Notes under the pieces: model-generated
What the model was told of the DNA's origin: nothing
Database searches by the model: none
The model's input: only the letters and a program-made list of their open reading frames with translations
Shown: positions 18,316 through 27,887 of the stretch, piece by piece
Position numbering within the stretch: position 1 is the stretch's first letter
Layout: each line of letters begins with the position of its first letter
Made by a program: the position numbers and the translations under genes
Source of the DNA: Pontibacter sp. HSC-36F09
Lineage (GTDB): Bacteria; Bacteroidota; Bacteroidia; Cytophagales; Hymenobacteraceae
Direction of reading: 5' to 3'
NCBI RefSeq assembly: GCF_024171605.1
Contig: NZ_JALKAA010000004.1
Location: forward strand, 308,080 to 372,079
Length of the DNA stretch: 64,000 nt

Positions 18316-21300
18316 CTATTTCTGGGCCTGGCCTTGTGCTTCCAGGTCTTTGAGCAGTTCCTGTACGGCTGCCTCCAACTGCTGGTCTTTTCCTTTGCTT
18401 ACCAGTTCGTAGGCGTTGGCTACTTTCACGTCGGGCTCGGTCTGCAGGTTCTCCAGGTACTGCCCTTTGATGTCTTTCACACCCAGTGGTGGTACGCCCC
18501 AGCGCACACTGCCGTTTTGCAGCATTTCCCAGCCGCCAAAGGTACAGGTGCCCGGTACCGGCATACCTACCAGCTTGCCCAGCTTCAGGTCGATGTAGCT
18601 GTAGGCGAAGCAGTGGCCGTCGCTGTAGTTGGCCTCGTTGGCCAGCGCGATGCTCGGCTTCGTCCAGCGGAAGGATGGCTCAAAGCCGGTCGAGCGGGTG
18701 TCGGTGGTATAGTCCAGGAACTTCTGTCCGCTCAGGAACATGGCCAGGTCTGCCACCAGGTCGCCGCCGCCGTTGTTGCGGGTGTCGACTACCATACCTT
18801 TGCGATTGGCGTATTTGCCCATCACTTCTTCATACACGGTGCGGTAGCTCGGGTCGTTCATGCCCGGTATGTGCACGTAGCCCAGCTGACCGTTGCTCAA
18901 ACGATCTACTTCCTCTGCGTTGCGGCGCACCCAGCGCTTGTAGAGCAGCGGATTTTCTTCGTTCTGCGCAATCGGCTTCACGGTGATGTCTCTGCTGTTT
19001 TTGCCATTGGCGTCCGTCACGGTCAGCAGGGTGTTTTTGCCTGCCTTGCGGTTCAGGAACTGCGCCAGGTCTTTATCCGGGGTGATCGTCTCGCCATCGA
19101 TCTTCTCGATGATCATACCTGACTTCAGGTTCAGGCCGGCTTTGTCCAACGGACCGCCCACGATCACCTCGTCTAGTTTGATGCCGTTGCCGGTATAGGT
19201 CTGGTCGTAGAAGATGCCAAGCGAGGCCGTGGCGTCACCATTCGGGTCGTTTTTGCTGTAGCTGGCACCGGAGTGCGACACGTTCAGTTCACCCAGCAGT
19301 TCGCTGAGCATTTCGGAGAACTCGTGGTCGTTGCTGATGTGCGGCAGGTAGGCTTCGTAGTCGGGTTTCAGCTCATCCCACTTGGTGCCGTGCAGGTTGG
19401 CGGTGTAGAAGGTCTGCTTGGTGCGGCGCCATACGTGCTCAAACATAAAGGCGCGCTCAGCTGCCATGTCCAGGATCATCTCGCCGTCTACTTTCACGGT
19501 TTCCTGCTTGCTGTTGCTCGGGTCCAGCTTCACGATCTTACCATCCGATTCCAGGAACAGGTTTTTCTGCTCTTTGTCCCACAGCATGCGGGCGCGGTTG
19601 GCGTTCAGCGTCACCAGCATTTTGGTTTCTTTGCTGCGCAGGTTCGTCGACCACAGGTTGAAGCCTTTTTCAAACTTGGCCAGGTAGTAGAGTGTTTCGC
19701 CGTCTTTCGACACCAGGGCGTCGGATAGGCTGGAAGAGTGCAGCGTGAGTTTGGCTTTGCGGTTGGTCAGGCCATCCCAGTCAATCTTGAATTCCTCTTT
19801 CTTTGGCTCTTCCTTTTTGGCCTTCTTCTTATTTTTCTCCTGCTCTTTTGCCTTCTCCTTCTCTTTGGCGATTTTCTCTTCCTGCTCTTTTACAAGGGCA
19901 TAGTCCACTTTGCTCAGTCTGTATTTATCGAAAGCGTCTTGGGTGAAGAACATGGCGTAAATGTCGGACTGAGCACCACCGCTGTTGGCCTGGGCACGCA
20001 TGCCGTCGCGGGTGCTGTTCCAGATCAACATCTCACCGCCCATCATCCATTTGGGGGCGTAGTCGCTGTAGCCGCTTTCGGTCAGGTTGATCTTTTTGCC
20101 CTTGCCGTCAGCCGCTATAATGCCCACTTCGCCGTTGGCAAAACCAGGCTCCGAGTATTCAAACAATATCCACTTACTGTCAGGGCTCCAGGTAAAGTAC
20201 TGGTCGTTGTCACGCATCGAGAACAGCTCGTTGGTATTGAGCAGTGTGCGTACCTGCTTCGTGGCCAGGTTCAGCACTTTAAGGGTAATGCGATCTTCCA
20301 GGAAAGCGATTTCTTTGCCGTCTGGCGAAAACTGCGGGTCGTAGTTCTCTTTTTCATTTTCGATCAGCGGTGTCTCTTTTAGCAGGGTAGAGGCATAGAA
20401 ATAAGGCTCTTCCTTTCGTACGATGTCCGTCTTGTAGATCTTCCAGTTTTTGCCGCGCTCACTGGCGTATAGCAGCGATTTGCCATCAGGTGAGAAACTC
20501 ACGTTGCGCTCCTGCTCCGGCGTGTTGGTGATCCGCTTGGTCACCGATCCTTCCACGGCACTCACAAACACCTCACCGCGGTATATGAACGCCACCTCTT
20601 TGCCATTTGGGGATACCGCCAGATCACGAAGGCCACCGTTCACTTTCAGGATGCTTTCGTTATTGGTCTTGACATCCGTTGCGATGCGCACGTTCACTTT
20701 CTGCGCCTGCCCGTTTGGCTTCTTGGTAAAGAGCTCGCCGTTCTGGCTGAAGCTCAAGGTACCATCCTGTGCAGCTGTGAGGAAACGAACCGGGTGTTTT
20801 TCGAAAGAGGTCACCTGTTCGGGTTTGGCAGGTTCCTGCGCAGCCATTTTGTGCACGTTCAGGGTGCCGCTCGCCTCGCTCAGGTAGTAGATCGTTTTGT
20901 CGTTGTCAGCAAACACCGGGCTGCGGTCTTCGCCTTCGTAGTTGGTGAGTTTGGTGTGCTTGCCGGTTTTGGTGTCGTACTCCCAGATATCTCGTGTAAC
21001 GGAAGAAACATGGTGCTTGCGCCACTGGTTCTCACCGCCTTTACGGTCCTGGTACAGCATTTTGCCGCCATCACGACTGAGCTTTACCTCTTCGGCCGGC
21101 GTCGTAAGCACTTGCTTCACGCGTCCGCCCGACACGGCTACCTGGTATAGTTCCGGCTGGTAAGCCGTCGGGAACTGCCGGTTGCTGGCCGCGTCGTGGC
21201 GGGTAGAGCCGAAGTATACAGTCTTGTTGTCGTGGCTGAACTCATACGGGTACTCGTGCGCCGAATGGAAGGTGATGCGCTGGGCGGCACCACCGGTAGC

Positions 21301-21588
21301 AGGCATCACAAAAATATCGAAGTTGCCGTAGCGGTCGCTGGCAAAAGCGATCGACTTACCATCGTGGCTCCACACCGGCATGTAGTCATGCGCCTCGTGC
21401 AGCGTAAGTGGTGTTGCGTTTCCGCCTGCTGCCGGTACGGTATAGAGGTCTCCTTTGTAAGTGAAAACAATGGTTTTGCCATCAGGGGAGATGGCCGGGT
21501 AACGCATCCAGGAGGGTGCGTCCTGCGCAGCAACTGAAAGCGCCGATCCGGCGGCCAGCAATGCTGCTAGAGCAAACTTTTTGATCAT
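18316..21588 (-). CDS. tricorn-type S41 family peptidase
   Basis: Large exported peptidase of 1090 residues. Order: signal peptide (ends SVAAQ), two propeller regions built from TolB/WD40-like repeats (WMRYPAISPDGKTIVF, repeated SPDGK), a Lys/Glu-rich charged linker at about residues 560-605, a core domain (MFEHVWRRTKQTFYTA), a PDZ domain (LDKAGLNLKSGMIIEKIDG) and an S41 catalytic part (MVVDTRNNGGGDL, NYSDGHCFAYSY with the candidate nucleophile Ser). This matches the Bacteroidota form of tricorn protease, which degrades peptides in the periplasm or outside. It is monocistronic with its own terminator. Confidence 0.9.
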   Translation of the reverse strand: MIKKFALAALLAAGSALSVAAQDAPSWMRYPAISPDGKTIVFTYKGDLYTVPAAGGNATPLTLHEAHDYMPVWSHDGKSIAFASDRYGNFDIFVMPATGGAAQRITFHSAHEYPYEFSHDNKTVYFGSTRHDAASNRQFPTAYQPELYQVAVSGGRVKQVLTTPAEEVKLSRDGGKMLYQDRKGGENQWRKHHVSSVTRDIWEYDTKTGKHTKLTNYEGEDRSPVFADNDKTIYYLSEASGTLNVHKMAAQEPAKPEQVTSFEKHPVRFLTAAQDGTLSFSQNGELFTKKPNGQAQKVNVRIATDVKTNNESILKVNGGLRDLAVSPNGKEVAFIYRGEVFVSAVEGSVTKRITNTPEQERNVSFSPDGKSLLYASERGKNWKIYKTDIVRKEEPYFYASTLLKETPLIENEKENYDPQFSPDGKEIAFLEDRITLKVLNLATKQVRTLLNTNELFSMRDNDQYFTWSPDSKWILFEYSEPGFANGEVGIIAADGKGKKINLTESGYSDYAPKWMMGGEMLIWNSTRDGMRAQANSGGAQSDIYAMFFTQDAFDKYRLSKVDYALVKEQEEKIAKEKEKAKEQEKNKKKAKKEEPKKEEFKIDWDGLTNRKAKLTLHSSSLSDALVSKDGETLYYLAKFEKGFNLWSTNLRSKETKMLVTLNANRARMLWDKEQKNLFLESDGKIVKLDPSNSKQETVKVDGEMILDMAAERAFMFEHVWRRTKQTFYTANLHGTKWDELKPDYEAYLPHISNDHEFSEMLSELLGELNVSHSGASYSKNDPNGDATASLGIFYDQTYTGNGIKLDEVIVGGPLDKAGLNLKSGMIIEKIDGETITPDKDLAQFLNRKAGKNTLLTVTDANGKNSRDITVKPIAQNEENPLLYKRWVRRNAEEVDRLSNGQLGYVHIPGMNDPSYRTVYEEVMGKYANRKGMVVDTRNNGGGDLVADLAMFLSGQKFLDYTTDTRSTGFEPSFRWTKPSIALANEANYSDGHCFAYSYIDLKLGKLVGMPVPGTCTFGGWEMLQNGSVRWGVPPLGVKDIKGQYLENLQTEPDVKVANAYELVSKGKDQQLEAAVQELLKDLEAQGQAQK

Positions 21589-21651
21589 AGGGTTCGGATT
21601 GAAAGCCCCTAAGATAAGGAAGATGCTATTAATATAATATAGGCAAAGTGC

Positions 21652-22962
21652 TTAATGTGACTGCATAACGAGGGCCAGCACGCAAAAGGCAACAATGACC
21701 CACAAAGTGATCGGGATACTTCTACTCTGACCGGTCGTTACTTTCAAAACAGCCCAGCTGAGGAAACCCCAGATGATACCCTGCGAGATAGAGTGGGTGA
21801 AGGGAATCAGCACCATGGCCAGAAACGCAGGGATCGCTTCATCCATTTTCAGCCAGTTGATCCGGACAATCGGGCGCACCATGAAGGCACCTACCAGCAC
21901 CAGGGCCGGCGCAGTGGCAATGGCCGGTATCATGGAAAGCAGCGGCGCCAGAAACAGGAAGGGCAGGAAAAGCAAGCCGGCTACAACCGCGGTCAGACCG
22001 GTGCGGCCGCCAGCTTCTATACCTACCGCCGACTCTACGTAGGCGGTGCCGGGGCTGGAACCCAGCAAACCAGCTATGGTGGTGGACACCGCATCGGCGG
22101 TCAGCGAGCGACCTACGTTGCGGGGCTCTCCATGCTCGTCCGTCAGGTTGGCGGCTTCGGCCAAGCCTACGAATGTAGAAAGGCTATCGAATAAATCAGT
22201 GAATACGAAGGCGAAAATGACAGGGAAAACTGCAAACTGCAGCGAGTTAACCAGATCCAGCTGCAAAACCAGGCTGAAGTCGGGAGCAGCGAACAGGCCT
22301 TGCCAACTGATGACAGGGGCCGCATCCATCGCCCACCAGCGACCCAGCGGATAGGCGGCCAGCGTGGTAAGCGCTATACCTACCAGTATGGCGCCCGTCA
22401 CATTGCGGGCAATCAGAATGGCCATTAAAAACAAGCCGGCCAAAAAAGTAAGCACAGAGGGAGAGAGCGGCCCCAGGCCCGTCGTGGTAGCTTCATCAGG
22501 AACAATAAAACCAGCGTTGGCAAAACCGATGATGGTGATGAACAGGCCTATACCTGCAGCGATGGCATAGCGCAAAGGACGGGGAATGGCCTTCACGATG
22601 AGGATACGCACTTTAAACACGGAGAGCATCAGGAATACGATGCCTGACCAGAAAACGGCCCCTAGCGCCACTTGCCATGTTATACCCATCCCCAACACTG
22701 CCGAGAAAGTAAAGAAGGCGTTCAGTCCCATACCTGGCGCTACAATAATTGGGTTGCGGGCATACAGTCCCATCATCAGACTGCTGAAAAAAGACACCAG
22801 CACCGTAGCAGTCAGCGCTCCCGAAAAAGGCATGCCCGCCTGGCTCAGTATGGCGGGATTCACCGCAATGATATAAGCCGTTGCCAGAAAAGAAGTGAAG
22901 CCGGCAAGGACCTCGGTTCGGATAGTCGTGTTATTCTTTTTGAGCTCAAAATATGACTCCAT
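21652..22962 (-). CDS. NCS2 family purine permease (AzgA-like)
   Basis: Inner-membrane nucleobase transporter with about 12-14 helices, 436 residues. The motif GLNAFFTFSAVLGMGITWQ and the stretch SSPGTAYVESAVGIEAGGRTG are typical of the AzgA/PbuG group, which carries hypoxanthine, guanine or adenine by proton symport. It stands alone, divergent from the outer membrane gene at 23283. No purine riboswitch is visible upstream of the start. Confidence 0.9.
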   Translation of the reverse strand: MESYFELKKNNTTIRTEVLAGFTSFLATAYIIAVNPAILSQAGMPFSGALTATVLVSFFSSLMMGLYARNPIIVAPGMGLNAFFTFSAVLGMGITWQVALGAVFWSGIVFLMLSVFKVRILIVKAIPRPLRYAIAAGIGLFITIIGFANAGFIVPDEATTTGLGPLSPSVLTFLAGLFLMAILIARNVTGAILVGIALTTLAAYPLGRWWAMDAAPVISWQGLFAAPDFSLVLQLDLVNSLQFAVFPVIFAFVFTDLFDSLSTFVGLAEAANLTDEHGEPRNVGRSLTADAVSTTIAGLLGSSPGTAYVESAVGIEAGGRTGLTAVVAGLLFLPFLFLAPLLSMIPAIATAPALVLVGAFMVRPIVRINWLKMDEAIPAFLAMVLIPFTHSISQGIIWGFLSWAVLKVTTGQSRSIPITLWVIVAFCVLALVMQSH

Positions 22963-23125
22963 GCTCGGATCTGGGTTATAAAGGATGGCAGTTTAATATT
23001 AGGCAATTTATACGGTCAAGCGTTAAAAATATGTTAAAGTCATGCTTCTTCGCTTGATTTTTCCTGCCTCAAAGCAACCCTCATGCTATCTCCTCTCTCT
23101 ATTGCTTATACCTGCTGCCAGGGTG

Positions 23126-23162
23126 TGTTCAAATTCAGAACAGGGTGTTCATTTTCAGACAC
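23126..23162 (+). promoter_or_regulatory. tandem operator-like sites TGTTC-N7-GAACA
   Basis: TGTTC-N7-GAACA lies at 23126-23142, and a second copy, TGTTC-N7-GACAC, lies at 23146-23162. The repeat period is 20 bases, about two helical turns, which suits cooperative binding of a dimeric regulator upstream of the receptor gene. Confidence 0.5.
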
Positions 23163-23226
23163 TTCAGAAGATAGTAAAAGGTTTAAAAAAATGTTTAAGG
23201 ATCAGATAACCAATATATTATGTAGC

Positions 23227-23245
23227 TGGCACACAATTAGAATCA
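23227..23245 (+). promoter_or_regulatory. possible sigma-54-like promoter element
   Basis: TGGCAC at 23227-23232 matches the -24 box of sigma-54 promoters. The expected -12 GC box is degenerate here (TAGA). The two palindromes 70-100 bases upstream would fit enhancer sites, and the start codon at 23283 is a suitable distance away. The weak -12 box keeps this tentative. Confidence 0.3.
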
Positions 23246-23282
23246 GCAAAATCAAACTATGGAAAATAAATACTGAGCGCAC

Positions 23283-25751
23283 ATGAAAAATTCTCTATCT
23301 CTCCAGTCTCAACACAGTGACAAGGTATGTCTGCTTCTGCTGTTTTTTCTTTTTGTCTGCACTTCCGTTTCGGCGCAGCAGGCCACAATCGCGGGCAAGG
23401 TGATGGAAACTACGCACAAGCCGATGGGTTATGCTAACGTACTCCTGCTCAAAGCAGCTGACTCCTCACTCGTAAAGGGTACGCTGTCCGATGAAAGCGG
23501 CGCCTTCCTGTTTGAAGGTATAGCTGTGGGCAGGTATAGGGTGGTGGCCAGCATGGTCGGTTTCGGCAAGTCAAAGGCCATGGAAGCGAACGTAAACGCT
23601 GAAGCAGAAGCCCTCAAGCTAAATCCGATTGTAATGAGCCAGTCTGCCACGGCACTGAAAGAGGTCGTGATCGAAGCACAGAAACCGCTGATCGAGCAGC
23701 ACCTCGATAAAACAGTATTAAATGTGCAGAACAGCATTGTGTCGGCGGGCAACACGGCACTCGAGGTGCTGGAGAAGGCGCCGGGCGTGGTCATCGATCA
23801 GAACGACAACATCAGCATGCGCGGTCGCCAGGGCGTGATCGTGATGGTGGACGGGAAACCGGTGCCGATGTCGGGCTCGGAGCTCGCCAATATGCTGCGC
23901 GGCATGTCCGCCAGCAGCGTGGAGAAGATCGAGCTGATCACCAATCCTTCGGCCAAGTACGATGCGGCCGGTAACTCGGGCATCATCGACATCCGTCTGA
24001 AACGTGACAAAAGCCTGGGCACCAACGGCACGCTCAGCGCCTCTTACGGACAGGGCCGCTTTGCCAAATCGAACCAGGGCGTGCAGCTGAATCACCGCAC
24101 TAAAAAATTCAACCTCTTCGGCAGCTACAACTACGTACTGCGCAAAGACTTCAACGACCTGGACATTTACCGCCGCTTCCTGGACGAAAACGGTGCATTC
24201 ATTGGCGCTTATGACCAACAGAACAGGTTCGACTTTGTGTTTAACAACCACAGCGGCAGGGTAGGGGCTGATTACTTTTTGTCACCTAAAACAGTATTGG
24301 GCGTGGTAGCCAGCGGCTTTGCGTCGGACATAGACCGTGGCACGAACAACCGTTCCAGTGTGATCAATGCAGACGGGCAGGCGGAGTCCTCTTTTGTGAC
24401 GGGCGCCGATGTGGAGCACGGTCGTCGCAACCAGGCCTACAATTTCAACCTGAAGCACACAATAGACAGCCTGGGCAGTGAGATCACGGCTGACGTGGAC
24501 TACATTTCGTACCGAAACACCGACGAGCAGAACTTCACCACCAACTACTATAACCTGAGCAACGAGCAGATCCGTGACCCTTACCTGCTCTACGGCACGT
24601 TGGACGGTGACCTGACTATCAAGTCTGCCCGCGCCGATTATCGTCAGCCCTTGGCAGGTATAGGAGGGAATTTGGAAGCCGGTTTAAAAAGCAGTCTGGT
24701 AACGGCCGACAACGACCTGGAATTCTACGACCGAAGCAACGGCGGCAATGAACTGGACACTGATAAAAGCAATCATTTTCTGTATGACGAGAACATCAAC
24801 GCTGCCTATGTGAATGCGAACAAGAAGTGGAAAAAGACAGGGCTGCAACTGGGACTTCGTCTGGAAAACACCATCGCGAAGGGCAGGCAGTTGACCGACG
24901 GGCAGAAATTTGACCGAAACTATACCCAGTTGTTTCCGAGTGCAGCCGTTAACTACAGCCTGAACAAAAAGCACGACCTGGGCATGTCGGTGAGTCGCCG
25001 CATCAACCGTCCTTCTTACAATCAGCTCAACCCTTTCAAGAACTTTCTGGACCCAAGCACTTACTCGGCTGGCAATCCCTTCCTGAAACCAGAGCTGTCC
25101 TATTCCTTCGAGCTGACCCATACTTTGGATCAGCGCTTCATCACCAAGCTCAGCTACAGCCGCACCACCGATGTGATGGTACAGGTGCTCTCGCCTGCCG
25201 AAGAAGGGGAGAAGCTGGTAGTGCAAACCTTCCGCAACCTAGCTTCGCTCGATTATTACGGCTTAACCGTTACAGCTCCCTTCTCGATTGGAAACTGGTT
25301 CAACAGCGTGAACAACGGCACCCTTTACTATGGTCATTATAAGGGCTTTGTGGCCGACACTGATCTGAGCAACGGCACCCCGACCTTTAACCTGAACTCT
25401 AACAACACGATCAAGCTGCCAAACGACTGGTCAGCAGAACTGGTGGGTGTGTACCGCAGCCGGGAGGTATATGGCTTCCTGGAAGTTGACCCGCTATGGT
25501 TTATGTCGGTGGGCGTGCAAAAGCAGTTCTGGGACAGAAAAGCAAGTTTGAAGCTGAATGTATCGGATGTGTTCTATACCAACAAAGCCAACGGCTATAC
25601 CGCTCTGGCCAGCTACGAAGAGAATTTCTACCAGCGCCGCGACACGCAGGTGGCGACCCTGAGCTTCAACTACCGTTTCGGGCAGGCGCAGTCTGGTCCG
25701 TCGCGCCGCCGCACCGGTAGTGCCGAAGAGGAAACAAGAAGAGCGAATTAA
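23283..25751 (+). CDS. TonB-dependent receptor-like outer membrane beta-barrel protein
   Basis: An 822-residue outer membrane protein. The signal peptide ends in VSAQQ. A carboxypeptidase-regulatory-like domain follows (IAGKVMETTHKPMGYANVLL), then a plug (EVLEKAPGVVIDQNDNISMRGRQG is typical, with GRQG and LEKAPGV) and a barrel of the OMP_b-brl_3 type ending in LSFNYRFG. It lacks a SusD partner, so it is not a glycan SusCD pair; relatives are linked to metal, peptide or export functions that are poorly known. It has its own promoter region and terminator. The C-terminal tail after the barrel is short, charged and Arg-rich (RRRTG). Confidence 0.88.
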   Translation: MKNSLSLQSQHSDKVCLLLLFFLFVCTSVSAQQATIAGKVMETTHKPMGYANVLLLKAADSSLVKGTLSDESGAFLFEGIAVGRYRVVASMVGFGKSKAMEANVNAEAEALKLNPIVMSQSATALKEVVIEAQKPLIEQHLDKTVLNVQNSIVSAGNTALEVLEKAPGVVIDQNDNISMRGRQGVIVMVDGKPVPMSGSELANMLRGMSASSVEKIELITNPSAKYDAAGNSGIIDIRLKRDKSLGTNGTLSASYGQGRFAKSNQGVQLNHRTKKFNLFGSYNYVLRKDFNDLDIYRRFLDENGAFIGAYDQQNRFDFVFNNHSGRVGADYFLSPKTVLGVVASGFASDIDRGTNNRSSVINADGQAESSFVTGADVEHGRRNQAYNFNLKHTIDSLGSEITADVDYISYRNTDEQNFTTNYYNLSNEQIRDPYLLYGTLDGDLTIKSARADYRQPLAGIGGNLEAGLKSSLVTADNDLEFYDRSNGGNELDTDKSNHFLYDENINAAYVNANKKWKKTGLQLGLRLENTIAKGRQLTDGQKFDRNYTQLFPSAAVNYSLNKKHDLGMSVSRRINRPSYNQLNPFKNFLDPSTYSAGNPFLKPELSYSFELTHTLDQRFITKLSYSRTTDVMVQVLSPAEEGEKLVVQTFRNLASLDYYGLTVTAPFSIGNWFNSVNNGTLYYGHYKGFVADTDLSNGTPTFNLNSNNTIKLPNDWSAELVGVYRSREVYGFLEVDPLWFMSVGVQKQFWDRKASLKLNVSDVFYTNKANGYTALASYEENFYQRRDTQVATLSFNYRFGQAQSGPSRRRTGSAEEETRRAN

Positions 25752-25789
25752 GTTTGTGAAAGTGTAAAGACTGGTTTTTGTTAATTGAT

Positions 25790-25827
25790 AAAGCGCCCGG
25801 GTTTTGCCTGGGCGCTTTTATTTTTGG
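25790..25827 (+). terminator. terminator after the outer membrane receptor
   Basis: AAAGCGCCCGGG at 25790-25801 pairs with CCTGGGCGCTTTT at 25807-25819 and a T-rich stretch follows. Confidence 0.85.
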
Positions 25828-25856
25828 TGCGTATACCTTGGTTATACCTTGTGCCC

Positions 25857-26585
25857 ATGTCCTATACCGCTACTTTCCGGTTTCACGACTCCCTGAAAGA
25901 CTTTTTGCGGCCCCGCCAGCGGCATACTGCCATCTTCTATACCTTCGCAGAGCACCAGACAGTAAAAGACATGATCGAGGCGATGGGCGTGCCGCATCTT
26001 GAGGTGAAAAACGTGTTGGTAAATGGGGAAGAATTAAGTTTTAGCCAGCGGATTCAGGCAGGTGATCAGGTGGAAGTATATTCATACGAAGGAGGGGAGG
26101 CGGAACTGCTGCCAGGTATAGCGGAGCCACGTTTCGTGCTGGATGTGCACCTCGGCTCGCTGGCCCGTTATTTACGCATGTTGGGTTTCGACACGGTATA
26201 CGAGCAGCAACTGCATGATCCGGAACTTGTTCAGATCTCCAGTGAAGAGCAACGGATTCTGCTCACGCGGGATGTGAACTTGCTCAAGCACAAGGCTATA
26301 CCTGCCGGCTACTGGCTGCGCTCCCAGCAAACCGAAGAGCAACTGCAGGAAGTGCTCGCCAGGTATAAACTAGCCGATCTGTTCCAGCCTTTCACCCGCT
26401 GCATGGTATGTAACGGGCCCATCGTACCGGTCGAAAAACAGGAGGTGCTGGAACAACTGCCAGCCAAAACCAAACTCTACTTCGACGAGTTTTACCAGTG
26501 CCAGCAATGCAAACGGGCCTACTGGAAAGGCTCGCATTATGAGCGGATGCAGGAGTTGATCCGGCGAATAAAGGAGCAGGTATAG
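25857..26585 (+). CDS. Mut7-C RNase domain protein with N-terminal ubiquitin-like domain
   Basis: A 242-residue protein. An N-terminal ThiS/ubiquitin-like domain (about residues 1-85, LVNGEELSFSQRIQAGDQVEVYS) is followed by a Mut7-C PIN-like RNase domain (FVLDVHLGSLARYLRMLGFDT, ILLTRDVNLL) and a C-terminal zinc ribbon with Cys pairs CMVC and CQQC. The acidic Asp positions in LDVHLG and TRDVNLL fit a PIN nuclease. The ATG at 25857 (MSYTATFRF) is chosen because the frame upstream overlaps the terminator of the preceding gene. Role and RNA target are unknown. Confidence 0.88.
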   Translation: MSYTATFRFHDSLKDFLRPRQRHTAIFYTFAEHQTVKDMIEAMGVPHLEVKNVLVNGEELSFSQRIQAGDQVEVYSYEGGEAELLPGIAEPRFVLDVHLGSLARYLRMLGFDTVYEQQLHDPELVQISSEEQRILLTRDVNLLKHKAIPAGYWLRSQQTEEQLQEVLARYKLADLFQPFTRCMVCNGPIVPVEKQEVLEQLPAKTKLYFDEFYQCQQCKRAYWKGSHYERMQELIRRIKEQV

Positions 26586-26593
26586 CTGAATAA

Positions 26594-26633
26594 AAAATGA
26601 AGGCCTCACTATTTTTGTGAGGCCTTCATTTTA
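26594..26633. terminator. bidirectional terminator
   Basis: A perfect stem of 16 bases pairs AAAATGAAGGCCTCAC with its complement around a short T-rich loop. It lies between the converging Mut7-C and KASIII genes and has A and T runs on its two sides. Confidence 0.9.
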
Positions 26634-26650
26634 AGGTTTAGAAGTATAAA

Positions 26651-27724
26651 TTATACCCGGTAGCAGATCGCGTTGATGTTCATGCCTGCTCCTACGGAAG
26701 CAAACAGAATAATGTCGCCCTCGTTGAGCTCATGCTTCTCATCCTGTCCCCTGCGCACAATGTCGTAGAGTGTTGGTACGGTGGCTACAGAGCTGTTGCC
26801 CAGGTAGTGGATGCTCATCGGCATGATGTCTTCCGGAATGTCGCGTCTGCCGTAAAGTTTGAAGAGCGCCTGAATCATGCCTTCGTCCATTTTCTCGTTG
26901 GCCTGGTGTATAAACACCTTCTTCACGTCACTGATGTCCACGCCGCACATATCCAGGCATTCCTTCATGGCCTCCGGTACTAGCTTGATGGCGTACTCGT
27001 ATACCTTGCGGCCCTTCATTTTGATGTAGCGCACCCGCGGGTCGCCGTCCGGCATGTAGGACTTGTTCATGTTGATATAGTAGGCCTCCTCTATACTGTG
27101 GCTGCGGGCGCAACTGGCCAGTATACCACTGCCGTCCTCCGGCACCTGCTGGTACTCCACCACCGAAGCACCGGCACCGTCGCTGAAGATCATGCTGTCG
27201 CGGTCGTACATGTCGATCACGCGGGAGAGGGTTTCGGCTCCGATCACGAGCGCCTTCTTCGCCATACCTGCCTTGAAAAACGCTTCGGCCTGGATCATAC
27301 CCTGCACCCAACCCGGACAGCCAAACAGAATGTCGTAAGCCACACAGTTCGGACTCTTGATCTTCAGGTTGTGCTTCACGCGACTGGCCAGCGCAGGCAC
27401 GGCGTCGGACTGTATCGTGCCCTCAAGTACATTGCCAAAGTTGTGCGCTACGATGATCATGTCCAGCGTTTCGGGGTCGATGCCGCTGCTGCGGATGGCT
27501 TCTTCGGCCGCGAGCGTGGCGATGTCGGAAGTAGTGAGGTGGGAGGCTACGTAGCGGCGCTCCGCTATACCTGTTATTTTTTGAAATTTCTCAACGACCA
27601 CATTCGGGCAAACCCCGATTGGCTCGTTTTGATCAGTGTAGAAATTGTGAGAGGTAAAGTCCTGATTGGTTTTTACTTCTGTCGGAATATAACTGCCGGT
27701 GCCAGTGATAACGGATCGCCACAT
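26651..27724 (-). CDS. 3-oxoacyl-ACP synthase III family protein
   Basis: Thiolase-fold condensing enzyme of 357 residues that joins an acyl-CoA to a malonyl-ACP-type extender. The Cys-His-Asn triad is present: Cys136 in LFGCPGW, His in IHQANEKMD, Asn in LGNSSVATVPTL. The ATG at 27724 (MWRSVITGTGSY) fits the family; the frame runs to 27778. It is about 40 residues longer than E. coli FabH and no fatty acid genes are adjacent, so it may be a specialised paralogue rather than the housekeeping initiator. Confidence 0.9.
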   Translation of the reverse strand: MWRSVITGTGSYIPTEVKTNQDFTSHNFYTDQNEPIGVCPNVVVEKFQKITGIAERRYVASHLTTSDIATLAAEEAIRSSGIDPETLDMIIVAHNFGNVLEGTIQSDAVPALASRVKHNLKIKSPNCVAYDILFGCPGWVQGMIQAEAFFKAGMAKKALVIGAETLSRVIDMYDRDSMIFSDGAGASVVEYQQVPEDGSGILASCARSHSIEEAYYINMNKSYMPDGDPRVRYIKMKGRKVYEYAIKLVPEAMKECLDMCGVDISDVKKVFIHQANEKMDEGMIQALFKLYGRRDIPEDIMPMSIHYLGNSSVATVPTLYDIVRRGQDEKHELNEGDIILFASVGAGMNINAICYRV

Positions 27725-27887
27725 ATTGGTAAGATAAAAGGTAAGAAAGATCAGTTGGGGATGAGCCTCAACTGCCACCCAATATATTGGTTATCACTAT
27801 ATACGGCAAGATAAATTTAGGGAAAAAGTTGAAACATCAGTGCGTTTAATACTTGCTTCAGGTATAGCGCAATAAATACGTAGAATT

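Larger units (their letters stand above)
22963..23282. other. divergent promoter region
   Basis: A 320-base A+T-rich gap between the permease and the TonB-type receptor. It has no coding frame of note. It holds two tandem TGTTC-N7-GAACA-like sites and a TGGCAC box, listed separately. Confidence 0.6.

Noticed and set aside
27725..27778. Longer N-terminus of the KASIII frame
   Set aside because: The extra 18 residues (hydrophobic, unlike the family) precede a typical KASIII start at 27724.
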